Below, piece by piece: positions 12,913-26,464 of a stretch of 64,000 nucleotides of DNA. The first letter of the stretch is position 1, and each line of letters begins with the position of its first letter. A program made the position numbers and the translations under genes. The notes beneath the pieces are model-generated. The model had not been told where the DNA came from, did no database searches, and saw nothing but the letters and a program-made list of their open reading frames with translations. Location of the stretch: positions 116,590,173-116,654,172 of the forward strand of contig NC_133156.1 of NCBI RefSeq assembly GCF_040802235.1, in the 5' to 3' direction. Source of the stretch: Manis javanica (Eukaryota; Chordata; Mammalia; Pholidota; Manidae).

Positions 12913-13364
12913 GAAGAGCTGTTGATCTAGGTGTCCTTTGTGTCTTCTCAAAGTCCTGCCTAGTTGGTGGTTCTTTAACCCAACAGCCTGGGAGGTTTTG
13001 ATCACCCCAGGGGGTGTGCCTAACCATATCAGCAATGGTACAGCTGTTGTTAAGGTGGTGATGGCAATAAACAAATCTGCCTGAAACTCTTCACACCTTG
13101 GAGTCATGCGAGGGTATTTGTTCCTGAAGATCCTGGGAACATGGCTACCTTGGATGTGAATACCACCCAGGGGTGTGGCCTTTAATGCCAGATGCATTAC
13201 ACTTTAAGACAGATGTAATTACATTACATTCCACCAGAGTTACATCAGGCGGCTATAATGCATGGTATCGGTGAATGATACTTTTAGGATAATCACGGAT
13301 AACGTATTTGTTCTGTAATATCTTAGGAATGTAGGTATTATCTCAAAGAATGGTGCTAGTGATG

Positions 13365-13490
13365 GGTCTGAAATTCAGTTTTCAGTTTTATTATTTATGA
13401 GTTGTAAGAACTTGGGCAAGAAAACTGATTTCTCTGGCCCTCACTTTTTTGTAAATGGAAGGTACTAGAGTGCTGTAAGGACTCCTATAG
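13365..13490 (+). repeat. MIR SINE
   Basis: 'gagttgtaagaacttgggcaag', then 'ctggccctcacttttttgtaaatggaaggtact', then 'gctgtaaggac': the MIR sense-strand order with the usual late-MIR words. Confidence 0.6.
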
Positions 13491-15019
13491 CCCATCAAAA
13501 CAAACACTTCTGGGGCCAGATGGAGTCAGAGTGGTAATCTATCTCTACAAGAGCTGTAAAGCATGACTGTGATCATGCAGACACACTATGTATTAATTTA
13601 TGAAAATTGCCCTACTGGACCATGAAAATGTTATAGACTGACAGAGACTTGGAAAGGACTTTGAAAGACTACTAAGATTACTCTTTCAAGAGAATCTGAA
13701 GGATAATCACAAACTAGAACACGGAGGTCAATGTGACAGAGGGACAGGTGAGACTGTTATTATGATCCTGACTCATGTGCTCAAAGTTCAGATTCCTTAC
13801 AGGGGCACTTTCCTAACAGAAATGGAAAGGGACACATCACCTACTTCTGTTTCTGCAGGAGACGAGATCCCACCCAGGTAAAACTCGGCTTTGCTAGCTC
13901 AGCTCCTTTATTTAGTGCTGGTTCAGTGACTGTGGCATATGCAATCAAGCAAAACCTGTCAGTTAAAAGCACCAGAAGTTTATTCATGTAAAAGAAAATT
14001 TAATTGTAAAATATTTCAAAAATACAGAGCACAATAAATAGACAAAAAAATTTATTAAATTAGCACATATTAACATTTTGTCATATTTCCTTTAGATCTT
14101 TCCTTTTCTCTATAGAAATTAATTACATGTACAGATGGTCACACCTATTCCTACATCCAATCTAAAACTGTAGTTCTGATGTCCTCTCCTTTCAAAATTA
14201 GAGATTGTAATTTTATTTCTGTAACGGTTACACTTACATTAAAAAATACATACTCTAAAAAGTCACAAGTTAATATGTCCATACTTTTTCTGAACCAAAT
14301 AATGACTCTAGAACTCTTTAATTACAATCATCTTCCCATCTTCCATTTTTTTTGTTTGAATTTTAGTTTTACCTCATTTAAATTCCTCTCTTCAGTAGTC
14401 ATTATTATTGTTGTTAATTCAAATAGCCAATGAGTATTCACCTAAGGCTTCAAGGACTATTTGAAAACCTACACCACTCATTGCATATGGCATATGCACT
14501 TAGATTTTCTTTTTTATTTTATTTCTCCTCATAAATGATAGTTCAGCTGATATTTTTCTTTAGCACTTTCTAGTATTTTGTGGTGTTTTTTTTTTTTTTT
14601 TCTGTTCAAAGTCTGCTTTAGTCTAATTGTGACTTTGCAGGTAATCTGTCTGTTTAGTCTGAATACTGTTAAGACTTTCTTATTATTGATGGTCTGAAGT
14701 TTTACCCGGCTGAGTCTAGATGTGCATTGATTTTTCCTTTTTTAACTTTGTATTCATTGTGATTCTTAAATCTGAAAATTTTAGTCTTTCATTGATTCAG
14801 GAAAATTCTTATTAAATATTGCCTCTCCTGCAGTCATTCCATTGTTTCCTTTAACTTCTAGACCTTTGTCTGAGCTCCTCAATCTTGGTAGTTAATTTCA
14901 TATACTTCACAGGGAATATGGATTCCATCCAGTACAGACTTTCACAAATTCCTACTCTAATACCTACAGATGTTTCAAAATATGTACCTTGTTCCATTTA
15001 TTTACCTCAGTTTAACATA

Positions 15020-15265
15020 GGTATTAGGACACAGGTTTTGGTATGAAACTCAGGTTCACATTTGTGTTCCATTTTTATTAGATATTATTTAACAATTTAG
15101 CAATTTCTAAACCTCAGTTTTAGGCTTGACAGATGGTGCTAAATGAAGATAAAAAGAGTATCTGCTTCTTAAACTTGTTGTGGGATAAAAAAAGGATAAC
15201 ATATAGAACACCTAGGCTTTTGCCTGGCATAGTAAGCATTTAATAAAGTTGAATAATAAAAATCA
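15020..15265 (+). repeat. MIR SINE
   Basis: An almost full-length but diverged MIR in sense order: 'caggttttggtatgaaactcaggtt', 'acaatttagcaatttctaaacctcagtttt', 'cttgttgtgggataaaa', 'gaacacctaggcttttgcctggcatagtaagcatttaataaa'. Confidence 0.7.
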
Positions 15266-15684
15266 TCATCATTTTATCATTTACTCAAGGTAAATTACTT
15301 CACCTGTGTTCACTGTCCATGTCCATCTCTTCTGCAATTGGCAATATTCTATTTTCTTCTAGTATTTTTAACTTCTTCATCTCTACAAGATCTTACCTCA
15401 TAGGCTATAAAAATATTCAGGTTACTTTTCTTCCAAAATAAAAACTCCTACGTTTATGCTGGGGTCTCTCCCCAGTGACTGCCTTTTCATTTTACCTTCT
15501 TTTCTCAGTCAAGCTCTTTTTTCTTTTAAAAGCTTCTATTACATCTGCAAATTATTGCTCTCAAATCACTTTTCAACCAACTTATCTTCTTTCACAAGCT
15601 GTGCTGTAGGTTGTTAAATTCTGTTAAAAAATCTTATATTGCATGTGTTTGGCCACTTTAATTATGATGGTGATAATAATAACT

Positions 15685-15895
15685 GTTTTGAGTCCTTATT
15701 CTCTGTTGGGCATTGGGCTAAGTACTTCATTCCTGTTGTCCCACTGAATCCTCATAACAACACTATGAGGTAGGAACTGTTATTATTTCAATTATGTTGA
15801 ACTTGAGATTCACAGAAGTTGAATGACTTTCCCAAGTCTTATTGCTAGAAAGTGGGGGAGCTGGGAACCTTGAACTATAGTTCTTTGAAACCAGA
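15685..15895 (-). repeat. MIR SINE
   Basis: Reverse-complement MIR order: 'tctgttgggcattgggctaagtactt', 'aatcctcataacaacactatgaggtaggaactgttattattt', 'gagattcacagaagttgaatgactttcccaag', 'ctggga'. Confidence 0.8.
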
Positions 15896-16524
15896 ATAAT
15901 GGGTAAAGCCAACTATGATGCCTGTCCTACTTTTAGGATTCTAGTTACACCATCCAATACCAGTCTTCGGTGTTTAAGCCCATCAGGTTTTCTGATATTT
16001 GCAGTCTATAGTGTCCTGTAGTTGATCTGGCTATAATGTTTTAAGACCCTTTAGGGCTGGGTCTCTGGTTTATTTGTTTTTTATCTGTTGTGTGGAGCAC
16101 AACAACTGGATTTATCTTGAATGAGAGAAGACAGTTTTGTTTTTTACCATTTCTCCTCACTATTCCCTCCTTCTGCTATTCCATTCATATGAAAATTTAA
16201 TCCAATGCTTCTTAATTGAGCAAAGAGGTGGCAGAGGCACTCTGAGGTGGAAGGCCTTGTGTCTGAGGAGAACTTTTTCAAATTTATATAATTCCCACTG
16301 ACGTTTTGATACTTATGGGGTATGCTTCCCACCCTCAAGGCATACAGACTAAAGGAAATAGAAGTCACTGAAGGAAATTTGCTGTAACTCTTCTGTGTGT
16401 AAGGAGGGCAAAAAAGCCTAGAACCCCTGACAATCAGGTGTTGTGTATCCTGTTTTAATAGTCCATGTATGCAAATATTGTCACTTCAAATAGATTTCAA
16501 GAGCTTTCTTCATTTTGAAGATGT

Positions 16525-16640
16525 TAGAGTCATAGAAAGTAAGAACTAGAAGGGACTTAATATTACCTGGTCCATTTTTCATGTTTCATAGATGAGGAAA
16601 CTGGGGCCTTGAGAATTTAAGCAATGTGCTCATGGTTGGT
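16525..16640 (-). repeat. MIR-like ancient repeat
   Basis: 'gaactagaagggacttaat' followed by 'ttcatagatgaggaaactggggcc' and 'gaatttaagcaatgtgctcatgg' is the familiar old interspersed-repeat pattern ending in the MIR core. Confidence 0.5.
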
Positions 16641-17354
16641 TCCTTTGCAATGGCTAGTAAAGTGATAGACACATATAAAAATGTGCTTAATAAATATATC
16701 TGCTGATCTCTCTCACCTTTGAGTTCTTATGGCATTGTAAGACCTACTGTGTGATCTAATGCTTATGTTTTAAATATTTGCCCACTACTAATATCTTTCT
16801 GCATTTTGCCTTCTGCACACGAAATGTTCTGAGAACATCTTAGTTCGCACTGCTTTGACTCCCTCTACCACCCCAATCTGGAGCAGAATTGGGCTTCTAA
16901 TAATGGTTAACTAAATTCTTCTTCATTGATGACTGGTAGATTAACTGATGCCTAACTTTTGAGGAAAGTGGTCACATAGGAAGAATTTACCTTCGAGTTG
17001 AATAGTGTCACATGACATAGTTTTAAAAGTAAATGAGTAAGTGAAAGTTAAATTCTCTTAAGTGTGATTATTGCAGACAACACTGTGCTGACTTGTTCTT
17101 AGAGACTAGAAAGTATGCATTTTAAGTGTACCTTCCTGTTCTTTAGGAACATGTGATCTAAGTCTGCAAACATTAGCACATTTGAGAATGATGTATGATT
17201 TACTTATTGCACAATCACAAATCCACAGCCTTGTGAATGTTAATGTTTTCTGGGAATGCCAACAGACTTGGAAAAGATAAAAGCTGCAAAAATTGTCAGA
17301 AGTTATCCACAGTTTTGGAGCCTGAATTCTGTTGCCCAGGAAAAGACGATGGAG

Positions 17355-17490
17355 AGCCTACAGGGGTAATAAATCAGCCTGAGAATCAGGGATTTGAGTT
17401 CTAGGTCTGCTTGGATTCGAGCCAGCTGTGGGACCTTGAATAAGTCTACAGATATTGCTGGCCCTAAAGCTTCTCATCTTTAAAACTATA
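17355..17490 (+). repeat. MIR-like SINE fragment
   Basis: 'gagaatcagggatttgagttctaggtctgc', 'gctgtgggaccttgaataagtct' and 'cttctcatctttaaaactatagggtt' follow the MIR sense order. Confidence 0.55.
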
Positions 17491-19349
17491 GGGTTGAATG
17501 TCAGATGATTGTAATGTATCTTGAATTCTAAGATTTTACTGTTTATTTGACTCAACAACCATTATGATAAAAAGAGTAGTATATAAGGGTGACAAAGAGT
17601 AAGCACGGGAAAGACAGGCTGTAGAATGGCGAGGAATAAACTAGTGATCATTTGGTAGACAAAGGACTTAATCTTTCAGTCTAAGAGCTTGAATTTCACA
17701 GCATTTGGACTGAATATTTATGTGATTATTTCACTGATGAAAAAGATTTTTATGTCTAGGGACATGTCCAGTTGAGCATTAAAAATGAGTGAGACCAAGA
17801 TGGAAGTAGACGTGTTTCCCAGAACCAGGAGCTCTTCCACAACTTTCAGCTGGCTGTTTTGTACCCTGGGACCATGAGACCAAATAAATGTTTATGGTCT
17901 CCATAACCAAAACTTTCCAGTCTTTTCTGCAAAAGTATCACCCAATCCAGCCAGAAGTCCAAATGGTGTGGAAGGCAGCATGTTGCTAAGAATGACAACA
18001 GTGGCTCAGTGAAGCCTAGTCTGGGTGACCAGCTCACGTGTGTTTTTCCGCCTTTGAGATTGGCAGTGGTTGCTCTTTCTCTCTCTGCCTGTGTCTGAGG
18101 TGGTCCTGGGTTAGTATCAGGTGATGAATGTGCTACTCAGACTTCCTCTGGCTGAGTGAGGAGGCTTATAGAGAGGATAAACCACATGTAATGAGGAGAA
18201 TCTTACACAGTGGGACTAAGGGATAGAGAAAATTCATGGAAAACCAGGAGAGGCTGGGGTGGTTGGTTTCAGGGCAAGGACAGGAAGAGCCTTTGCGAAG
18301 CAGAACCAGCAGAGCTCTGAGCCGAGTTGTCCTGTCGAGTCCTGAGCCCTGGAGTCTGTTCTCTTCACCAGAGCATTGCTGTCAGTGTGACTCTTTCATG
18401 CTCTTGTCCTCGTTTCTTTGTGTCTGGTCCTTTCTCCTCTCAGAATCCACTGCCTGTAGCTGTTCTTATTTCCCAAGTCATATTCCTGAGACAGACTTTA
18501 TCGGTCTAGCTAGTAATTCTCATCTCAGTTTTGGGCTGTGTGCAGAAAGGAGTTAACATAGCAGGCCTGAGACTATTATCTTTATTTATTACTAAAATTT
18601 AAAATTTATTGAAGTAAATACAATAAAATGCACAAATCTTAGTGTACAGATCAATGCATTTTGACACACATATGCACTCATGTAGGCCTCACATGAGATT
18701 GCTATTTGTAGAAGGGCTGGCTTGCACAATTGACCTTTGGCTGGTGTCTGGGTGCTTCCACCAGTCTCAAAACTGATAAAGGTTCCCTGTGCCTAGACTG
18801 TTTGTGTAAACAATATGACTTATGCTGAACACCTGCTTTCCTTCTGGAAGTCTGGAATTTCAAATGGGCTAAGAGAGTGCAGATGTGACCAGCCCTAGTA
18901 AAAAATATTGAACACCCACTCTCTCTAATGGGCTTTCCTGGGCAGAAACATCACCAGGTTACTCCATTCTCATTGCTGGAGAAATTAGCATGCTCACATG
19001 TATCTCCTCACAGGAGAGAGCACAGGAAGCCTGTGCATGGATTTCTGTAGATTCTGCCTGTGTCTTTTTCCATTATGATCAGACTGTGTATGCTTACTCC
19101 ATCACTGTAATACATCTTAGCCATGAGTCCAACTATGTGCTGGGTCCCATGAGTCTTCTAACAGATCTCCAAGTAAGTGGATGGTCTTGGGGATGCCAGC
19201 TAAGGCTACCCCACAGTACACAAACTATCTTAGGTATTGGTTGTCCTTGGGCCAGGAATTCAACACTGGTCCAATTAACTGCATATGGGGGAGGGAGGGT
19301 GGGGTATACTTCACCTGGCCACTCTATCTTATGGAATGATCTAGAACAG

Positions 19350-19505
19350 TGGTTCCAAGCCCAGGCTGCAAAGTAGAATCTGCTGTGATGGCTTTAAAAA
19401 TTAGATCCCATCCTAGATTAATTAGAATCTTGAAATTAGAATTTGTGGAAGTGGGGCCTCAAAAGTGACATATTTTAAAAGCTGTCCAGTGATTCTCATG
19501 TGCAG
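19350..19505 (+). mobile_element. MER20-like hAT-Charlie element
   Basis: It starts 'aacagtggttccaagcccaggctgc', continues with 'aatctgctgtgatggctttaaaaatt', 'tgggcc'-type middle text (here 'gtggggcctcaaaagtgacatatttt') and ends 'gtccagtgattctcatgtgcag'. The order and the CAGTGGTTC-type end are those of MER20/Charlie non-autonomous elements. Confidence 0.6.
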
Positions 19506-21399
19506 TCAGAGGAGGGACCTATGGTCTGGAGCCTTTTTCCTCCACAGGGCTGTGGGTGGCAGTTTCATTTGCAAGGAGACTGTAGACTTGGGAGGGAATG
19601 TGATCCATCTGCCAGTGCAATGCACATTTTCCACATGAAGAAAACAACCAATGTCTTCAGGCATCCTGGAGAACAGAGTGGGATTGCTTAGTTGTACTTG
19701 TGAGCAATAATCTGGGAACTGTGTTATTTTAGGAGTTCTACTGAGGCCATCTTCATTGCATAAAGGTTATGTTGATAACCTTCCAAATTGTGGTAGAAAA
19801 ACATGCAAAAAAAAATTGCAGTAGAATGTATATAACCTCCTGCAGCAATATTTTGCCATTGACCCACATTCTTGAACATACTGTTCCACAAAAGCTCTCT
19901 CTTATAGCATAAACAGTCACATCTGTTTTTAGAATTATTCAAAGATCCATGTTAAATCATTTATCCTTAGGGAGAGTCCCTGTCTTTAAAAAGGCTCTAT
20001 GGCAGGAAAGCCCTGCTGGGCCAGGTCATGGCAGAAGGGTGATTTTTCCCTTGCGGTGCAGGGGAGCAGAGCAGGTGACCTTTGGGTTTGAGGACGGTCT
20101 CTCTGCGAATTTCCCTGTGTCAGGCTTCCTCACAGCCTCCAGTGTCCAAGGCCTCTGATGGCTGTCGCAGGGAAGAGCCCCCAGCGCCCTGGAGCAGCCT
20201 TTGTTTGGCAGATCTTACCTCAAAGCAAAGTCTTGCTCACAGTGGGTGCCTGGCAACTGTTTGTTGAGTGACTTGATGTGATAATGGATCTCCTGGCAGA
20301 AGGAACCGCTGCTGACAGGCAAGAGCTCACCACCGCCACACCCTCACCCCAACGCAGTGGTTTTCTTATCTCCTGACACCCGTTAGGACAGAGTCTTTTC
20401 CTCATGAAAGCTGTAAGGTATTTGTAAGAGACCTTGAGTACCCGTCATTCTGCCCCCACCCTGCCCCAGCTCAGCTAGGATTGCTCCTTGCACAACTGGA
20501 GGTAGACAGGACCTAACTTCAGCCTCCAGCCCTCACTGCCTTTGACTGGTGTCTTTCTTACCTACACGTTATGTGTTCTCTCAAGCTATTCCCTTTCCCC
20601 CATCAAGACCTACTTTAGGAAAGAACTTGAAACTCGTTCATCTTGAGAAATTTGGGTTTACATACTCTTATGAATTTTTGTATTTTAGGAAGGTTCAATG
20701 AACAAAGGCTCAGATGAAGGAGGCTGCTTTTTGGTGGCAGTGCTGATGTGGGGCACTGATGGGGTAACTTCCTGGAGCTCTTGGCACCCTGACTGGAGTC
20801 TCTGCCTACAGGGTTACCCCATCCTGTGGCAGCTGAGCTGTGGCTCAGACAGTGTGCTTGGGACAGAGCTGACCTCGAACCACTGCTGAAACACCAGAGG
20901 AGCAAATGTTCTGCGCCCGCATTTTGTGGTCTCCAAAGAATTTTGTTTCATGATTCTTTTGTTTTCCTTCCCGCAAGTTAACCAAGGCATCTGACAGCTG
21001 CCTTGCAAAGTCAGCAAGAACATTTCTGTTTTCTCTTTGCTGCTGGCAAAGTCTCAAATTTGAGTGTGTTCTCAACCTCAACTGTGCTTTTGGAAGTTTT
21101 CCTAAACACAAAGAGGGCTGCTAAAAGACCAAGAGTCTTCAGGCATGAAATTCTACACCAGGAGGCTGGAAGCAAGGCTATTCAAATGAAAACACTAGGA
21201 GACCAGAAAAAGACATTCTTATGTGTGGGGCACTTATAAACCCAGAAGAGAAGTTAATAAATAGCTAGCAATAAAACTATATCAAACATGGATCAAAAAC
21301 CCCCCAAAAAACAAAACAAAAAAAACAGATTGCCAAAATACCATGTGTAGAATGACCCCATTTTAGTAAATACAGGCTACGTAAAAATGTTCAGACTGT

Positions 21400-21592
21400 T
21401 CATTGTTTGCTCACTATGTGCCAGTCACTTTGTTAACTGCTTTACATACAGAACTTTATTTTTTACAGATTACAAAATCCCAGTGAAGCAGTTCTTACGA
21501 CCCCCATATTACAGATGAGAAAATGGAAACTCGTGGAGGTTCTAACTTGACTGAACTTGACCAGTCACATTGATAATATGTGGGGAAAGCCC
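21400..21592 (-). repeat. MIR SINE
   Basis: Clear reverse-complement MIR: 'tgctcactatgtgccagtcactttgttaactgctttacat', 'cccatattacagatgagaaaatggaaactcg', then 'aacttgaccagtcacattgataatatg'. Confidence 0.8.
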
Positions 21593-22344
21593 ATGATCCA
21601 TTAGAATATTTTGGGCCATTACTATATATATCTTCAAAGATAAATCATATTAGTTAGTGAAGGATAATGAGTGATTTTTATTTTCTTCATTTTGCTATGT
21701 ATATTCTGTAATAATTTCTCACTAATGACTATCTTTGTTAACAGAAAGTCATTTTTTGAGTGAGAAACTTATACTAAATATAGTTTTCCCTCACTATGCG
21801 GAAGTAGAGGGTTCCTATGAAACCTTTCCCAAGCTGAAATGGTGTTGAAGAAGAAATGATTACCATTAATTTATACGAGAAAATTTTTGAGCCTTCCCAG
21901 TCACAAAAATTAACATTTCTTAGCCTTTTCTGATACCTTAGGACACATTTTGCTAATGGATGCACAAACTAAATGGAGATAAAGCGCAGATGCTCACGGA
22001 CAAAGTTCAAGGCTACAGCAGCCTGATGCTGAGATGCTGAGTGTAGTTCCAGGGGAGGAGCTTGGTGGCGCCACTCTCCCTGCTCAATGTGCACTGTCTT
22101 TATGCTATTTTCACTAACCCTTTTTTGGGTAAAAGTGAAAATCCTCTTTCGATTTCCTTTGCTTAGTGAAAACAGGTACTAATAATGTATGTCTTTGGTG
22201 TAAGTGAAGTGAGGTAACGTGAACTTTTGAAAAGTGAGGGAAACTGTACCAAATAGTTTATGAGTTAAATATGGTTACTCATAAGGATGATTTAAAAAGT
22301 TTTGAGACAATTCTCCTTATTTTGTTTCTGAAGTTATGAAGACT

Positions 22345-22605
22345 TCTGCATTAGTTTGCAAAGGCTTGCAAAACAAATACCATGGGCGGTTCGGCTTAAA
22401 CAATAGAAATTAATTTTCCCACAGTTCTGGAAGCCAGAAGTCCAAGATCAAGGTATTTGCCAGGTTGGTTTCTTCTGAGGGCCATGGTCTTTGCTTAACA
22501 GCTGGCCATCTTCCTCCTGTGTCTTCACACGGTCTGTCCTCTGTGGGGCCTGTGGGTGCCCCAGTCCTGTTGAACAGGCTGCCCATATGATCTCATTTTA
22601 CTTTA
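22345..22605 (-). mobile_element. MLT1 (MaLR) LTR remnant
   Basis: The plus strand is the reverse complement of the 3' part of an MLT1 LTR: 'ggcttaaacaatagaaattaattttccc', then 'acagttctggaagccagaagtccaagatcaaggt', then 'ggttggtttcttctgagggcc' and 'ccatcttcctcctgtgtcttcacacgg'. It is an ancient solitary LTR piece, shared in kind by all placental mammals. Confidence 0.8.
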
Positions 22606-22904
22606 CCTCTTTAAAGCCATAGAGGGTTGGGTGATTTGCCCAAAGTCATACAATTAGTAAGTTGCCTCACACATGTCAGCTGTGCTCTATAAACTTTGTT
22701 CTCAGCCACTCCTATAATGTAATCAGCTGTGATCTCTGATTTTAGAGGGGGAGACAGATAATTAACAAATGTGTATTATTTGTATTATGGTATAAGTTGT
22801 GCCATCGATTGAAGTAAGATGAGGTGACAGAGTACCTGCACAACTCTAGAAGCAAAGCCTTTCTGAGGAGAGGACATGTGAACTGAAGCCTGAACTATAT
22901 AGCT

Positions 22905-22985
22905 TAGCGCAGGGGGTAAGAGCAGGCACTTTGGAGCTACCTTCTCCGCTTACTACCTTTGGGACCTTGGACACATTACTGTGGT
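22905..22985 (+). repeat. MIR SINE fragment
   Basis: 'aagagcaggcactttggagct' followed by 'cttactacctttgggaccttggacacattact' is the 5' half of MIR in sense orientation. Confidence 0.6.
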
Positions 22986-24284
22986 AAAAAACATATTTGA
23001 ACTATTTTTAAGTGTACAGATCAGCAATGTTAAGTATATTAATTCTATTGTTGTGACCCACAACATATTTTTTGTGAGTTTGCAGGATGGGAAGATTGCT
23101 TGGAAGACCTTTCTCTCCAAAGTGCAAGATCCTGGTCTCAGGCGAGTCTGAGCTGATCATTCAGGCTGAGGTCATGGGCACCCTCCTGCGGCCCCTGATC
23201 TCAGAGCTCATGAGACACGTGCCCCGGTGGCACCTTGGTGACATCGGAGATGCTGGACCTACCACTGTAATCCCAGCATCTCACAAGGTGTGATTGCCCA
23301 ACTGATGCTTGATTCTTTACAAACAAATAAATGAAGGAAGGAATTAATGATTGAAGGAATACAGACAGTTGTGTTGCTAAGCAACTTTTACCTCCTTATG
23401 AAGACTCAGCTTTCCTGGTGTCACTAGTGGACTAAATGGTATTTTTTGCAGAAGTACAGAATGGCCAATGTGCATCCTCCAAGGGCTTGAGAATGCCAGA
23501 GAGATTGATTGCAAGATGCTTCCTGGAGCTTTCTTCAGAAAAATAAGGAAAAGAAACATATTGTTCTCCCTCTTTGTATGCTTCTAACTGCTAGGTATAA
23601 ATTTTTTCTCATACTTTCCAGGAAACCTCGCCCTTGGACTAATATCAAGAAAACGCCAGGCTTTTCTCAGAGCAAATGCAAGTAAGATTTTAAGTAAGTC
23701 TTCAGCTCCAAGGGACACTGTGTGTACCTTACACCACAGTGTAGGGTTACCTGGCCCTGGGCCTGAGGGGCTGCGGCCGGGCACTGCCATGGGAACCCAG
23801 GACCGTGGGACTCTGCCGGGAAGCCAGTCACAGTGTCTCCCCCAGGCGGTGGCCCTGCTGCGCACACCCTTCCCCGACTCAGCAGAACCTTCCTAAGACT
23901 CTTGACTCTTCCTTGTTTTAGCCACTTCTTTACTTTTCATAGTGACCCTAAGCTGAATTACTTTAGGGAAAAAAAAACTGGCTCCCTTTTCTCAGGACAA
24001 CAAACTATACATAATAGCAATTGCGGTCACCCAGATGGCAAGGTGTGCATTTTGAGTTTCCCTTAAAAGCTAAGAGGGTAGATGAATGTGAGTTTGGCAA
24101 GAATCTTAGAACAACACTTGAAATGGAGTTTGGCCCTTGCCCCAACCCCAAACTATTCTGGCCAAGTGTATAAATGGCCCCTCCAGCTTCCCTTTGGAGT
24201 CTGTGGGCACCTGTGAGAAACTGGGCTATAGTTGACAAGGCAGAGATTGGCTTTTGGAGAAGCTTTTTGGATTATCGGCTACAC

Positions 24285-24790
24285 GCTGCCACTCTGATTG
24301 TCCTCCAATCCATTCCTCACTGTGCAGTGATCCTGAAAATATAAATCTGATCATTTCACACACACTCCCCGAAGGTCAGCACGGTCTGGCCCCTGCGCAC
24401 GTCTCCTGTGTGGGCACTTAGCCTCTGCTCCAGCTCCCCAGGCTTTTGTCTCACCCTTCTCTCTGCCGTGTCCCCTCCCACCGAAGGCCTTCGCGCAGGC
24501 TCTTCGGACCTGCCCTGATGGCATCTGATGAACTCCCGCAGTTCTTTGGGGTTGTGGTTCCGTTGTTCCCTCATCAGGGAAGCTTTCACCAACTCTACGA
24601 ACCTGCTGCTGTCCTTTTCTAGTTTGTCACTTAGCACTTGTTGACATTTGTTCTACCACTAGGCTATTAGCTCTGCGAGGGGAGAGATGGGTTTTCCTCT
24701 ACTTTTTTGATTTTGCTTGCTGATATATAGCCAGTGCTTAGAATAATGTCGGCACTTAGATACTCAATGAGTATGTGTTGAGTTAATAAG
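24285..24790 (+). mobile_element. L2 LINE 3' end
   Basis: It contains the L2 3'-end order: 'gatcatttcacacacactcccc', 'ggtctggcccctgcgcac', 'ttcgcgcaggctcttc', 'tcaccaactc', 'accactaggctattagctctgcgaggggagagatggg', and 'ccagtgcttagaataatgtcggcacttagatactcaatgagtatgtgttgag'. This is the non-LTR L2 tail including the pre-terminal AATGA-type words. It is ancient and 5'-truncated. Confidence 0.7.
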
Positions 24791-25934
24791 AAGCACATCC
24801 TAAGGACATGGCCAAGACACTACAAATGTGTGTCTTCCCTTCCTGGGATTTTTGCATGCTTTTAATTTTTATACCACTTCTGGATAATAAGGTATAATTC
24901 TGACACCCATCCCTCACACCACCAAGCAATTCTCTGATACCAGCTGGGTGTCCTGCAGTTTCACTCAATTCTGACGCTATCTACAGGGAGATGGTGTCAG
25001 ATCTCACAGGTTAAGGGCTCAGTCCTACAAGATTGCTCCTTGCCCCACCCTGGCTTCAGACAGAAATCCCAAGTCCAGGTTGTCACTGTGTCTCTCACCA
25101 ACCAGCTATAGATGGGATATCCCAGTGACCCCCCACTTTGGGTTCGATTAATTTGCAAGCAGGGCTTGCAGAACTCAGAGAAGCATTTTACTTTCCAGGT
25201 TACCTGTTGATTATAAAAGGATATAACTCAAGAACAGCCAGATAGAAGAGACGCAGAGGGCAGGGTTGAGGAAACAGGCAGGGACCTGTCACCTACAGGC
25301 TAATCTGTGCAAGTGAAGAGGAGGGCAGGACCCAAACAGCCCACCATGGACATTTTCTATTCCAGGCTAACCTCTGTTTATAGTCTGAAGAAAGTGTGTA
25401 TTTATAGCTAATGTTACTGTTAAAATCTATGTTCAATTAGTAGTCTTTCAAAACTTGCCATTGATAAAGAGTATCAGTTCTACAGTAGCCAAAAGCTAAA
25501 GAAAAAGAAAAAAAAGCTTATTATGTGGATAATTTCACAAAAACCTCAGCTATGTAACTCATTAAGCGAATTCCTTAGTTTTAAAGAATCTGGCCACAAA
25601 GTACAACAGGAAATGTGAGAGAACAACTTTTCAAATATTTTGGCAGTTAAAAAATTCCTGAACAAACCAGTGTTGTATTTATTGAGTGGCCCCTGCACAC
25701 AGAAAACTGGGCCAAGCAGAAAGTATCACACAGTGCGCCTGCAGCTTGTTATTTAACTGCAGTTAGGAAATAAAAGTTTAATAACAGTACAGAAATTACA
25801 CAGCAGTAGAAGAAACTTAAGGCTTCCATGTGTCTAATGCAAAGTCCAAAACAGTGTTCGCAGGGCACTTTGAGAAGGGTGATTGCACAGTGGGCCCTTG
25901 GGACTTAAGTTGGGGTTTGAAGTAACGAGAGCAG

Positions 25935-26022
25935 CTAACACTTAGTGAGCACTTACTAAGTCAAGCATAGTGCTAGGTGCTCACACATATTTTCTTATTC
26001 AATTCCCACAATAAAGTGGTAC
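25935..26022 (-). repeat. MIR SINE, first half (interrupted)
   Basis: 'cacttagtgagcacttactaagtcaagcatagtgctaggtgctcacaca' then 'cttattcaattcccaca' is the start of a reverse-complement MIR. The sequence breaks off where the next MIR words should follow; they reappear at about 26,465. Confidence 0.65.
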
Positions 26023-26464
26023 AGAAACCTGACCACAGCAGCATAAGCAAGCTGAGACTTATTTTTCCTCACATCATAAAAGATCCAGGGACGGCTGGCA
26101 GTGGGGGCAGATGCAGGCACTTGAGAAGTCACCGAGTTCCCTCCTCCTTCCAGCGGGCTGCTCTGCCAGGCTGTGGGCGTGGTTTCCATCCCCTGCTGTA
26201 AGGTGGCAGGGCCACTGCAGCATTGCTTGGGCCTTCTGGTAGAAAGACAAAGAAAACAAAGAAATGCTAATAAATGGAAAGGAAAACCTCCCTAGGGGGT
26301 CCCCAGCAGACCACCCCATTGGCTCAAACTGCAGGACAGCTGAGAAAGGGAGGTTAAAAAAATTTTTTTTCTTAGTCTGAGCATAAAGCCGCTTGAAAAC
26401 TTTGGAGCTGAAGGAGAAGGAAGCTACTGGATATTGGATAGGCAGTTGGCAGCGCCTCTGCAGA

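Larger units (their letters stand above)
13495..19345. other. Non-coding interval rich in decayed repeats
   Basis: Besides the MIR copies listed separately, 14,000-14,150 and 14,560-14,930 read like diverged L1M/HAL1 3' and 5' pieces (for example 'tattaacattttgtcatatttcctttagatc' and 'gaaaattcttattaaatattgcctctcc'). 18,600-18,730 also looks like an L1M 3'UTR piece. None is coding. No gene was recognised. Confidence 0.45.
19510..24280. other. Non-coding interval with nested old repeats
   Basis: MIR and MLT1 copies are listed separately. 21,320-21,400 and 21,600-21,730 look like the two halves of one ancient repeat interrupted by the MIR at 21,400-21,590. 22,985-23,075 resembles an L1M 3'UTR piece. 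23,087-23,295 is a 68-codon CpG-bearing open frame ending near an AATAAA-like 'aaataaatgaagg'. I do not recognise its product and do not call it a gene. Confidence 0.4.
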
